Source of the DNA: Bedellia somnulentella
Taxonomy: Eukaryota; Arthropoda; Insecta; Lepidoptera; Bedelliidae
Assembly: GCA_963576735.1 (NCBI GenBank)
Contig: OY755182.1
Location: 4,278,001-4,342,000 of the forward strand
Direction: 5' to 3'
Length of the DNA: 64,000 nucleotides
In this document: in pieces, positions 53,548 to 63,913 of the stretch
How the letters are laid out: every line of letters begins with the position of its first letter
Numbering within the stretch: the first letter of the stretch is position 1
Notes under the pieces: model-generated
The model's input: the letters and a program-made list of their open reading frames with translations, nothing else
What the model was told of the DNA's origin: nothing
Database searches by the model: none
Translations under genes and position numbers: made by a program

Positions 53548-53783
53548 TTCAATCCCATTGTAATAAAATTGTACCGTCTCAACCGCACCTTTCTCTAGAT
53601 CCGAGCTAAAACAAAAGGCAAGAGCCAAGTAATGCTTAGAATACAAAGCGGCCGACTCCGCAATCAAAGACTCCCGGTCACACTTTGTTTGTTTCTTTGA
53701 GAACTTTACGGAGGAACTCTTCGCAACTTTGTATTGTATGCAGAATTGTGATGTGCAGTTTCTCACTCGCGAAGAACTTCTTA
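53548..53783 (-). pseudogene. Candidate host exon, frameshifted, interrupted at its donor
   Basis: The minus strand has an acceptor-like TTTTAACAG just before 53783. One frame then reads KKFFASEKLHITILHTIQSC and EEFLRKVLKETNK, and the next frame continues CDRESLIAESAALYSK, HYLALAFCFSSDLEKGAVET and VQFYYNGIE, as if one base were lost. Removing the adjacent 548-bp transposon would place a GTAAAG donor directly after GGGATTGAAGG. I cannot identify the protein; the composition is helical and protein-like. It could be a decayed gene or chance. Confidence 0.35.
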
Positions 53784-53802
53784 CTGTTAAAATCATAATT
53801 GA

Positions 53803-54797
53803 GAGAACTTCGATGGAAATCCTGTTTGGCATTTATGTTTATTTGTTAGTAACATCAAAATAAGGTGACTAATGGATGAAGCGTCTTCACTAAACAACAT
53901 TTTTCATTATATTTACCTGCCAATGTACTTAAAACACTTTGGAAATATTCCAATGGTTCTTTACAACTGCATTTCCTAGTTTAGTTGTATCAAGAGCAGT
54001 AAAATACATTGTGTATAACCAAACTTAACGAGATTTAACTATAAGATGGAAGTTCTTAAGTTTAACGCTAAAAGCCTACTTTGTTTTTAATGCGATATTT
54101 TATTGTTTCATACAGAAAATATACAAGTTAAAGGGTATTAGTACAGCGATTTTTCTGATTTTATGCTCAAAGTATCTAAACGACTTCCTCAAATAGCTAT
54201 TTCTCTTCTTTTCCGTCCAAACCATGATAGGTAAATAAGTACTTGAAGTAAATAAGATAAAGCAATTGCCAACAATTTCTATTATAGATACATATAATCA
54301 CGCTCATTACGGTAGGCAGAGAGTATCAATCACCAATTCGAGCCTCACCATATCAATACCATATCTCAGTAATGATAAACTAAATATATGCATAAATTGA
54401 GTGAACTCAAACCCTTGAAAAATACTATTCATCATTCATCCATATCAATATATTCTCCTAACACGGTTTAAAGATAAAACCGACCTTATTTGAATAAAGC
54501 ATTTCGTAACCCTAAAAACATCGGGCTAAGTTCACCAATCCATTTTTCTTCCTTTTCAGATAACCCTCACTTGTTTTACAGGCCACGTAGTCGCCGAACT
54601 GACATTACTGACGACAGATTGGGTCCATTATACCTTACGACACTCTGCCTTCGGTTTTCTGTTTGAGAAGGAAGTTTAGTAATTTTAACATGGTGTGTAT
54701 AAATCTTTCTTTCTTTCTTTCTAAATTACATATAGTTGTTTGTGTAGTTATTAACTCTACTTTTGTGTCCGTTTTGTACTATGAAAGTTGCTAAAAA
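53803..54797. other. Unassigned DNA with small repeats
   Basis: A decayed LINE 3' tip (TAATCACGCTCATTACGGTA, GGCAGAG) lies at about 54292-54335 and a TTTC repeat at 54704-54721. No gene recognised. Confidence 0.4.
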
Positions 54798-55338
54798 ATA
54801 ATTTAAATGTTTTTGTTCATGAAAACCTCATGTGGGGATTATCTATCTTCTATCTATCTATTACTATAATAAGACTGTAACGAGGTCAAAACTGTACATT
54901 GAAGAAAAAAAAATAAAAACCGGTGGAATATGTTTTATTTTCGATACTGAAGCCAAATTTGCTATTTTTGAAAAAAATGACTGTCTGTCTGTCTGTCTGT
55001 ATGTCCGTTCATCACGTTAATTCTACCTGACCGATCTTGATCAAATTTGGCATGAATGTAAGTTATACACCTGGCCAACATATAGGATATAATTTATCCT
55101 GGATTTCGCAAGGGTACCCACAGGAGCATAAAAAAACATAACTTTTTTATGGTTCCCCATATTTACACGATTAATTTTTTCATCGACCTACTTTATCGGA
55201 CTCTTCATTAATAGTCTTTTTGGAAAAAATAAGGGTTTCATCCATTTTCATCAAAAAAAATAATTGTCCATTTCATTGTTTGTTAATAGTATGACTACTA
55301 AATATATAGGATATCACAAATTTGAGACTTACACAAAT

Positions 55339-55412
55339 GTCTGCGTGGCGTAGCGGTATACCGTTTGGTAAACACTAAGTACGAAAGACCCAGGTTCGAA
55401 TCCCGGGTGGTC
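55339..55412 (+). other. tRNA-like segment inside the Helitron
   Basis: GTGGCGTAGCGGTATACC resembles an A box/D arm, and CCAGGTTCGAATCCCGG is a near-perfect B box and T arm. Acceptor pairing is poor, so this is probably a tRNA pseudogene or SINE-head remnant captured by the Helitron. Confidence 0.45.
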
Positions 55413-56045
55413 AAAGTCTTTTTGCGTATTTTTTTTGCTTTTGTGTTAGGTTAGAATAATAGGATGCACTAATCCTTCTTTTTCACATTCAACTATGCGA
55501 ATAAGTATGAATAAAGATAATTGAAAGCATATTGTATAAATTTCGCGTATTCATTTGGTAGGTTTGAGAATATGTTTATAGCTTTTGTTTTTTTAACTAT
55601 TTTAACTAATATTCTCATAAATATATTATGTTTTACTTACGCATAAATTAATATTCTGTTTAAGCCTCAGAATGCATAGTTTGTAAATAATAGTAAATAT
55701 CTCAATGTTAATTCAGTAACGCCATCTGTTGACCGATGATTGCAATCTCTCACACATCACCAACAGTCAGTGTAGGGGGCAGCACTGGGTCGCCAAACTG
55801 CTATCCATACTTACTCAAGATATTTTCATTTTTGAACATAGAAACTTGGTTACAAAATGGTTTGTTTCATGTTTCTTATGAACAATTAAAAAAGGTTTTT
55901 TGGAACTCATCCCCTAAGAGATTGAAATATATTATACAGATTTTTGATCTATAATTACAATGTATCTAGAAATTGGAATCTTGATGCGATTGACTGATAT
56001 AACAACTACAAAAAGGAATGTATGAAATTCATCCATCAATCAATC

Positions 56046-56215
56046 ATGAGAATATACTAACGGCTATAAATCCCAAAAAAGGGTAGCTCCAGAGATAGTA
56101 ATTCTTTATCCAATTTTGAAAGTTGAATGGGGTCCGTCCAACCGTCCAACTGCATCGCCCAATAATCACTTAAAAAGTCTCAATGTTCTTTATATCTATT
56201 ACAACGCCCACGGGA
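56046..56215 (-). mobile_element. Family B element, decayed, inside the Helitron
   Basis: ATATACTAACGGCTATAAAT, GGGTAGCTCCAGAG, ACTGCATCGCCCAATAATC and CAACGCCCACGGG show an old minus-strand copy. Confidence 0.65.
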
Positions 56216-56406
56216 ATATAAATACAAAAAAACAGAAGTTAGTGTAGTTAGATAGAGTTTTGGTATTTTGGATGTAAACTGGATGCAAAAAATGTAGTCC
56301 ACGCGGACGTAGTCGCGGGCAAAAAGCTAGTTACTAATAAATAAAGAATAATACTTAAACGTGTAAAATAAATAAAGGATAGATGAATTTTGCGCTGGCA
56401 GCCATT

Positions 56407-56477
56407 GACACGGTGGCTCAATTGGCAGAGCGTCGGGGCGTATACCCGAGGTCGCGGGTTCGATTCCCGCCTGTGTC
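56407..56477 (+). tRNA. tRNA-like cloverleaf inside family E (anticodon loop GCGTATA)
   Basis: The acceptor stem GACACGG/CTGTGTC has one G-T pair; D arm GCTC/GAGC-type (GCTCAATTGGCAGAGC); anticodon stem TCGGG/CCCGA around the 7-base loop GCGTATA; T arm GCGGG-TTCGATT-CCCGC. The cloverleaf is complete, with nominal anticodon GTA, but C rather than T precedes the anticodon. It is more likely a functional part of the retroposon (promoter or recognition) than a decoding tRNA. Confidence 0.5.
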
Positions 56478-56744
56478 GAAATTTTTCTTTCCCTTATTTA
56501 TTCCTTATTTATTAGTTGCTAAAAATGTATATCTGTGTAGGTACTACATTTTAATGTTGTAGCCGTGAGAATATTTTATATGTCTATACACAACCATAAC
56601 ATATGAATACATATAGTTGTGGTCTCTCTGACTTTTTGTAAGTTATTCGTTTAGTTCTCTTGTGTGTTTTTTTTACTCTACTAATACATGCGCTTGGTAT
56701 AGATAAGACACACTCGTAAAGACCAAAGACTTAAGAGAACATAT

Positions 56745-56832
56745 GATTCAGAGAGATAGTTTTGCAAGGATAGTACAACGTGGCGATTGATAGTCCCTGC
56801 CTACCCTAATGGAAGCTAATAACGATAGTATA
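56745..56832 (+). mobile_element. RTE-like LINE 3' tip, decayed
   Basis: TTTGCAAGGATAGTACAACG, TGGCGATTGATAGTCC, TGCCTACCC and CGATAGTATATGA match the last 75 bp of the LINE. Confidence 0.65.
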
Positions 56833-56871
56833 TGATTTTATGATTCAGGTAATACTTAATACTGCTTGTGC

Positions 56872-57135
56872 TGCTGTGTAGTGTCGGCTTAGAATAGCAC
56901 TAGCCCATTTCTTCCGGTGGGTGTACGTAAGGGGCGACAAACGGTATAGGGGCTTTAAAGGGATTTTTGGGCGATGCGTTGGATCATGGCCCATCACCAA
57001 AAATTTTATTTCACCATCTTTTCCCCATACAACTTCCAAAAGTAGCTGAGGAATTTCTAATTCCTTGGCTCTGGCTACCCCTTCTAGGGAATTATAGCCG
57101 TGAGTATATGTATGTTTGTATGTATGTATGTAATA
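56872..57135 (+). mobile_element. Family B element, full length
   Basis: From GCTGTGTAGTGTCGGCTTAG through GGTGGGTGTACGTAAGG, GGGATTTTTGGGCGATGC and GCTCTGGCTACCCCTTCTAG to AGCCGTGAGTATATGTATG and ATGT repeats. A good reference copy. Confidence 0.95.
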
Positions 57136-57174
57136 CGCAGTTACGTATGTTTTTGTTTAAATAAGCGACTTCAA

Positions 57175-57293
57175 TCTATACTTATAATAAATCTGTAGAG
57201 AGGTCAATTCTGTACATAAAATATATTTTCAAAATAACTATCAGGTGGTGATTAGGGATCGATACTGATGCCAAAAATGCAATCAGTAAAATT

Positions 57294-57327
<34 letters not shown>

Positions 57328-58141
57328 GGTTTGTATGTTCCTTATGGAAACAAAAACTACTCGACGGATTTTAACAAAACTTGGTAAAATTATTCTTCAT
57401 ACTCCTGCGCAGGTTTTTGTTTACTTTCCAGCAGAGAAGTAAAGGGGAATTTTGGGAAATTTGGGGAAAACTGGAGAAGTTACTCCATTTTTTAAGCTTC
57501 CGTCGCGTGTGCAGCCTTAATGGTTAAACTTACATAGAAATCATGTGTGACGGAAATATTCTTCATAAAATTATCTAAAAAAAAATCCTCAACAGTATAT
57601 GTCTATCTTTTATGGTTGACTCACAATAACACGTGTAATTTCTGATAGCTTAGCAGTTCGGAACATCCTGATTATATTTGTTTACTCTTACGTTTGTAAA
57701 CCTCTCACTCATCCCTAATTTACTAAAAGGTTACATTATTACCTATTTAATAAAGAATCATAGAAATCGGTAGACAAACACCGAAATTATACATAAAATA
57801 AGCCATCGCGCCCGTGATCGAAACCAAATCTTTACTAATTTACATATAACATACTAGATGGCGCCAGTAGTTGCATCCTACATAACGTAATGATGTATTT
57901 TTTAGATTGTTATAAATACTTCATGGCGTTTTATTCCAAAATGTGTTATTAAACGGAAATACTGAACCGTTCATTAAAGCGCATTCAAAATCACCAAACT
58001 ACACTGTTAAGGGAGTGCTATAAATTAAATAAATTGAAATCATTACGCTGAATTTCACAATGCTTGAGCAGTGACTGAAGAAAGTAACCTCAGATATTTA
58101 AAAAAAAACGCTACCCGTGCGAAGCTGGGACGATCCACTAT
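57175..58141 (+). mobile_element. Helitron family D, near-complete copy 2
   Basis: Starts TCTATACTTATAATAAATC after an A, with GTCT repeats at 57296-57328, and ends GAAGCTGGGACGATCCACTA(T). Non-coding. The last four bases are CTAT rather than the canonical CTRR, or the end is CTA followed by the target T. Confidence 0.85.
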
Positions 58142-58402
58142 AGGATACTATAACAGTATATATCTATAAAAATAATAATTTGCACTTGCGGTACTAAAAT
58201 TGATTGATCTTTTCAATATCTCTTTCTCTAAAAGGTACACCCCAATACAACCCTCAATTTGCTATTCTTAAAAAGGTACACCAATAAATCAAGTATTGAC
58301 ATTACAAGAACAAATTTCGAAATCCATGTCCTTCGTCAGTTTGGGTTGAGATATTACATTACATTTTAATAAAATAAGGATCCTTTTATTTCGTCGGATG
58401 AA

Positions 58403-58697
58403 TTACATACATACATACATATACTCACGCCATTAATTCCCATTGGGGTAGGCAGAGACTATCGATCGCCACTTCGTACGATCCTGACAAACCTCTCTAG
58501 CTTCGTTTACATCCATCAATCTTTTCATACATGCTCTTTTATTCTTCATACTTCGGACGCCAGCCTTTTTGAGCACACTCTCAATTTGGTCCAAGTGTGT
58601 TCTCCGTGGTCGTCCTCTACTAACATTACCATCCACACTAGCTCTCTAGATCCCTTTTACCAATTTTCTATCATCCATCCTCTCTATGTGCCCAAAC
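58403..58697 (-). mobile_element. RTE-like LINE (ATGT-tail subfamily), 3' fragment
   Basis: ATGT tail, CTCACGCCATTAATTCCC, CCATTGGGGTAGGCAGAG, then minus-strand coding for DGNVSRGRPRRTHLDQIE and KNKRACMKRLMDV. Truncated at CTATGTGCCCAAAC (LRWFGHIER region). Confidence 0.9.
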
Positions 58698-58800
58698 GAA
58701 TTATTATTATTATTACTATGAATTACGTAGACATGTATTTTGCGCTATCTTAGAAAGGGTGGTAGAGGTTCTTATTTAGACTCTTACATTTGAAAACCCA

Positions 58801-58895
58801 CTGTGTAGTGTCAGCAAAAACTGACAACAAACAACTCATTTCTTACTGCGGGTGTCGTAAGAGGCGACTTAGGGTCCTTTTAAGGGTATAAAGGG
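58801..58895 (+). mobile_element. Family B 5' fragment
   Basis: CTGTGTAGTGTCAGC, ACTCATTTCTTACTGCGGGT and GTCGTAAGAGGCGACTTAGG. The GGGTGTCGTA variant is nearer the LINE 5' end than usual B copies. Confidence 0.7.
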
Positions 58896-59172
58896 TAATA
58901 AAAACCTGATATTTTTTACTTCTTAAGTTCTCAAATTAAATGATAATTAAAAGTGCCAAACGTTACAATGTTATCGTCTATCAAAGCAGCCTTCTAGAAA
59001 TTTATACGTATTTTATATATTACGTGGCGATTACGACTAAGTTTAACACAGCAAAATAGGTATCATCACGAAGACTCCGACATTGATAACCCTAATATAT
59101 AAACCTTAAATATGTTGTAAAAATTTCAAAAAAAATAAGGGATCTTGGTTTTTCGGAGAATTTTATTCATTA

Positions 59173-60252
59173 ATAGTGGATCGGCCCAGCTTCGCGCGGG
59201 TAGCGTTGTTTTTTAAATATCTTAGGTTTCTTTCTTCAGTCACTGCTCAAGCATTGTGAAAATTAGCGCAATGTTTTCGATTTATAAAATTTATAGCACT
59301 CCCTGAACAGTGTAGTTTGGTGATTTTGAATGCTTTTTATGTACGGTTCAGTATTACTGTTTATAAGCAAATTTTTGAATAAAACGCTATGAAGTATTTA
59401 TAACAATCTAAAATAGAACTCATTACGTGATGTAGGATGCAATAACTGGCGCCATCTAGTATGTAATATGTAAATTAGCAACGATTTGGTTTTGGTCACG
59501 AGCGCGATGGCTTATTTCATGTATACTTTCAATGTAAACCTTTATTTTTACCATCTTTTCCCCACTCAACTTCCAAAAGTGGCTGAGGAATTTATAATTC
59601 CTTAGCTCTGGCTACCCCTTCTAGGGAAATATAGCCGTGAGTATATGTATGTATGTACTTTCAATGTTTCTCTACCGATTTCTATGATATTTTTTTTATT
59701 GAATAGGTAATAATGTTACCTTTTTTAAATAAGGGATAAATGAGAGTATTATAAACGTAAGAGTAAACAAATATAATCAGAATGCTCTGAACTGCTAAGC
59801 TATCAGGAGTTACATGTGTTATTGTGAGTCAACCATAAAAGATAGACATATACTGTTACGGGAATTATTTAGACAAATTTATGAAGAATATTTCCGTCAT
59901 ATATGATTTCTATGTAAGTTTAACCATTAAGGCTGCACACGTGACGGAAGCTTAAAAAATGGAGTAACTTCTCCCGTTTTCCCAAAATTTCCCGAAATTC
60001 CCCTTCACTACTCTGCTGAAAAGTATACTATAACCTGCCCAGGAGTATGAAGAATAATTGTGCCAAGTTTCGTAAAAATCCGTCGAGTAGTTTTAGTTTC
60101 CATAAGGAACATACAAACCGACAGACAGACAAAAATTTTACTGAATGCATTTTTGGCATCAGTATCGATCACTAATCACCCCCTGATAGTTATTTTGAAA
60201 ATATATTTCATGTACAGAATTGACCTGTCTACAGATTTATTATAAGTATAGA
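59173..60252 (-). mobile_element. Helitron family D, near-complete copy 3, interrupted
   Basis: Minus strand: starts TCTATACTTATAATAAATC at 60252 and ends GATCCACTAT at 59173. It lacks most of the GACA repeat (reduced to three units). A family B 3' piece is inserted at 59536-59655. Confidence 0.85.
59536..59655 (+). mobile_element. Family B element, 5'-truncated, inside Helitron D
   Basis: AACCTTTATTTTTACCATC to AGCCGTGAGTATATGTATG. The target TACTTTCAATGT is duplicated at 59524-59535 and 59656-59667. Confidence 0.9.
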
Positions 60253-60351
60253 TTATTTTTAAACCATGTCCTAATAACAAAAAACGTCAAACACTAGTTG
60301 CAACACTGCCAAAAAGCTAATAACACTGTTATACCTGTGGATACATAAAAA

Positions 60352-60480
60352 AATATTTATATACATTATTTCACCATCTATTCCCCATGCAACTTCCAAA
60401 AGTGGCTGAGAAATTTCTAATTCCTTAGCTCTAGCTACCCCTTTCTAGATTTATAGCCGTGAGTATATGTATGTATGTAT
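60352..60480 (+). mobile_element. Family B element, 5'-truncated, host of the long LINE
   Basis: TTTCACCATCTATTCCCC to TATAGCCGTGAGTATATGTA and ATGT repeats. Its outer target duplication ATACATAAAAA is at 60341-60351 and, beyond the LINE, at 63926-63936, showing that the LINE inserted into this element's tail. Confidence 0.8.
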
Positions 60481-63400
60481 GTACATACATTAGTTAGCAC
60501 GCCGTTAGTTCCCATTGGGGTAGGCAGAGACTATCGATCGCCACTTTGTACGATCCTGGCAAACCTCTCTAGCTTCATTCACATCCATCAATCTTTTCAT
60601 ACATGCTCTTTTATTCTTCATACTTCGGACACCTGCCTTTTTGAGCACATTTTCTATTTGATCTAAATGTGTCCTCCGAGGTCGTCCTCTACTAACATTA
60701 CCTTCCACATTGGCTCTATAGATCTCTTTCACCAATTTACTGTCATCCATCCTCTCTATGTGCCCAAACCATCTCAACATTCCTTTTTCTATCTTTCTTA
60801 CAATATCATCTCTTACACCACACCTTTCACGAATCACATCATTCCTCACACGATCACATAACCTTACATTAAACACTTTTCTGAGGGATCTCATTTCTAC
60901 TGCATTCACTCTACTTTCATGCTTCTTCTGCCACACCCAACATTCACTGCCATACATAAGCGTAGGAACGAGGACAGCATCATGCACAGCCATTCGGGCC
61001 TTTTCAGACACCGACTGACTAGACATTAGACTATCCAGTGCTCCATTTACCGCATTACCCTTTTTCACTCTTCTCTCGATATCTTCATCACACTTTCCAT
61101 CCCTAGTAAACAGACTTCCCAAATATACAAACTCTTTCACTTGTTCCACTTTCTTACCATTAATCTCAATCACGCATTCGGTCATATTCACCTCTCTCTC
61201 AAAAACCATAGTTTTTGTTTTATCCACATTCACCCTCATTCCCTTTTTTTCAAAAGACGCACATGCAATATTCATCATCTCTTGCAGCTCTTCCACCGAT
61301 GATGCAAGCAGCACTTGATCGTCGGCATATAAGAGGCATTTAATGATGAATCCACCCATTCTCAATCCATAATCACTTTCACGCAACTCTGTTAAACAGT
61401 CATCCATGAACAAATTGAAGAGCCACGGGGAAGCTACACAACCCTGTCGGACACCCCGAGAGATCCCGAACCAGTCAGTATTTTCCCCGTTTACTCTCAC
61501 ACATGCACTGGAATCCTCTTAGAGTGATACCAGTGCACGTATAAGTCGACTCCCCAAACCAAACTTGGATAACACCTCCCATAAACACTTTCTTACCAAC
61601 CTATCATACGCCTTCTCTAAATCAATAAAGGAGCAATACACCTTTCGGTTCTTAGCTAAGAACTTTTCGGTGATGCTCCGTAAAGAGAAGATTTGGTCCA
61701 TACATCCCATTCCCTTTCTAAATCCTGCTTGCACATCCCAAATTTTATCATCCGTTTCATTCATCACTCTTTCAATCAAAACAGTGATGAACAAAACAGT
61801 ACAATTTACCGACAATGCTGAGTAGGCTAATTCCACGGTAGTTTCTAGCCTCCTGGTGTGACCCCTTTCCTTTTATAAAGGCACAATTACCGCTTTGCAC
61901 CAGTCTTGTGGCACTTTGCCACTCGACCAGCATTTTTGGAAAAGGAAGTACAACCAGGAAGCCACCACCCCTTTACCAGCCCTCAGCATTTCAGTGTTTA
62001 TCCTGTCATACCCTGCCGCTTTCCCTAGTTTCATACTTTTCATTGCTTTCATTATTTCTTCCATACTGATCTCACTGTCACTAAAGTCACCCATAACGTC
62101 GTTCCAATCAACATTACTGCCGATTGGCGTAGAAATGGATGTATCCTCTTTTTCAAAGAGTCCCTCAAAATATTTCTTCCATACTCGCCTTATGCTACTT
62201 TCATCCGTCGCCAATTCACCCTGTTCATCTCTCACAACATTTACTCTCGTGTTTTGGGAAACTCCCTTTTCTTTCCGGATATATTTCCAGAACAACTTTT
62301 GGTTATTCCGGAAATTATCGGAGAGTTTCCTCTCACACCATTCTATCAGATCACGCTTTTTCTTTTCTATTTTTTTCTTAACCTCATTCTTAACTCTCTT
62401 ATATTCATCTTCCCTATTCTTCACTACATCATCTGTTACTCTTGCATCCATTCGTTTACTAGCTTTAATCGCTAGTAAATCTAACCAAGCTTTCTTCTTA
62501 TCTCCAACTGCCTCTTTCACATCTTTATCCCACCAACTTGTTGGTGGTCTATTTGTTCTTTTACTCAATCCACATACTTCCGTCGCACATTCTACCATTG
62601 ACGATTAGAGCACATCCCATACTTCTTCTATTTCCAATTCATCCTTCATCTCCACGCAACTTAGCCTGTCGTCCAATTTCTTCATATATTCATCTTTAAT
62701 ATTTTCATCCTCTTCCAATTTCTCCACTTTTATTCTAGCAAATTCAGTTGTCGACAGTTTGGCCCTGTGACGCCAACGCGTGCACAGTCCCCTCAATTGT
62801 GATATCACGAGAAAGTGGTCTGTGCCAACGTTAATGCCCCTATGGACTCTGGTGTCAACAACCTTTGCTCATAGCCTTTCATCCACTATCACAAAATCTA
62901 TCATACTTCTCTCGCTTCCTCTCTGTCTAGTATACATATGGATATCTTTGTGTTCAAACAACGTGTACGTAACACAAAGATTCCTCTCCAAACATACATC
63001 AATCACTTTCTCACCATTCTCGTTAACTCTTTTATCACCAAACTTTCCTAAAACTCTTTCACAACCGTTGCGTGACACACCAACCCAACCATTAAAATCT
63101 CCTAACATAACAATTTTCTCATTTTCATCACACCCATTCGCAACATCGTCTAACAGATTCCAAAACTCCTCCCTCTCGGATAGTGATCTGGACATGTCCG
63201 GAGCATACACGCAAATTATGCGCATCCGGACAAGCCCTACCTTCACCTTTATCCATAGGAGCCTCGGACTCACACTCGCATAATCTTTCATGCACTTAGC
63301 CATCCTTTCAGATATCAGAAGTCCCACGCCTTGGCAAGCTCTGTCACTCTCGGCAACTCCCGACCAGATAGCTGTAAATGGGCCAAGTTGTGAAACCTCT

Positions 63401-63913
63401 TTTTCCTTGCGCTTCGTTTCATTTACACACAGAAAATCTAGTTTTCTTTCTTCCATAATCAAACATACTTCATCTAATTTTTCATGCATCCCTCCACACA
63501 CATTCATCGTACCAAAGCGGGTCTCTTTAGCCCACTTTTCGCCCCGCGAGGAACCACGGCGTGATAGGTGGCGAGCCATATCGCCGCCATCGTGTTTAAT
63601 TTTTGTTGCGAAACACATTTGGACCCCACGAAAAGCAAGGGAAGTAAACTGTCCGCCTAGCCAGAGCCCCGCTTGACTAGGTAAGGTTATTTAGTACCCG
63701 GAGTTCACCAAGCTCCGGGACGGCGGCACGCTAACGACCAGGCTCACCCCTGGCCACGCATCCCTCGGCACGGCAGACCTTGGATTGGTGTAGGGGCGAA
63801 GATGAAAAAGCCCTTTTCCCTTAGTCGACTTCTACGACACCCACGGGAAGAGATGGGGTAGTGCTATTCTATGCCGACACTACACAGCAATCTATGCCGA
63901 CACTACACAGCAA
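60481..63913 (-). mobile_element. RTE-like LINE, essentially full length
   Basis: About 3.43 kb on the minus strand. The 5' end reads TTGCTGTGTAGTGTCGGC, with its first 23 bases present twice in tandem (63868-63890 and 63891-63913). A 5' leader of about 290 bp precedes one long reading frame; the 3' end is CCCCAATGGGAACTAACGGC, GTG, then an ATGT-type tail. Both flanks are ATGT repeats, i.e. the tail of a family B element. Confidence 0.9.
60505..63618 (-). pseudogene. RTE-like endonuclease/reverse transcriptase ORF with four stop codons
   Basis: One frame of 1037 codons stays in phase throughout but has stops at codons 250 (TGA, 62869), 338 (TAA, 62605), 582 (TAA, 61873) and 700 (TAA, 61519). 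Order: apurinic-type endonuclease, about 35-280 (N39, NE at 66-67, VYAP near 138, GDFN 173-176, IDF 240-242, TDH 266-268); a linker with CGLSKRTNRPPTSWWD; reverse transcriptase, about 490-830 (GYDRI, AGFRKG, FIDLEKAYDR with Asp near 666, RGVRQGC, YADD 764-767); and a C-terminal region with GHIERMDD, RGRPRRTHLDQIE and TKWRSIVSAYPNG. It would copy RNA into a nicked target in the nucleus. The single ORF, short leader and microsatellite tail favour the RTE clade. Stops at codons 582 and 700 replace Tyr codons seen in the 44-kb copy. Without these stops the frame looks recent. Confidence 0.92.

Larger units (their letters stand above)
54842..56330 (+). mobile_element. Helitron family H, complete, exact boundaries
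   Basis: It starts TCTATCTTCTATCTATC and ends TCGCGGGCAAAAAGCTAG, the Helitron 5'-TC and CTRR-3' rule. A GC-rich stem (CGCG with CGCG, around 56312-56320) precedes the end. The undisrupted target is available from the sister family E copy near 7400 (minus strand): GGGGATTA joins TTACTAATAA, so insertion was between A and T with no duplication. It contains GTCT repeats, a tRNA-like segment and a minus-strand family B remnant but no Rep/helicase gene. Confidence 0.9.
54798..56513 (+). mobile_element. Family E retroposon with a nested Helitron
   Basis: The 12-bp repeat AGTTGCTAAAAA at 54786-54797 and 56514-56525 bounds it. Left part 54798-54841 ends TCATGTGGGGATTA. After the Helitron it resumes TTACTAATAAATAAAG, then a spacer, the tRNA-like cloverleaf (56407-56477), and a 3' arm (TTTTTCTTTCCC, TTATTTATTCC) partly complementary to the first arm. 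About 227 bp without the Helitron. Confidence 0.9.

Noticed and set aside
55736..55954. A 72-codon plus-strand frame inside the Helitron
   Set aside because: No similarity to Rep or helicase motifs; probably chance.
61895..62608. A 237-codon plus-strand open frame, and similar ones at 44053-44815 and 62780-63283
   Set aside because: They lie antisense to the LINE reverse transcriptase and endonuclease; composition follows from the minus-strand coding sequence and no domain is visible.
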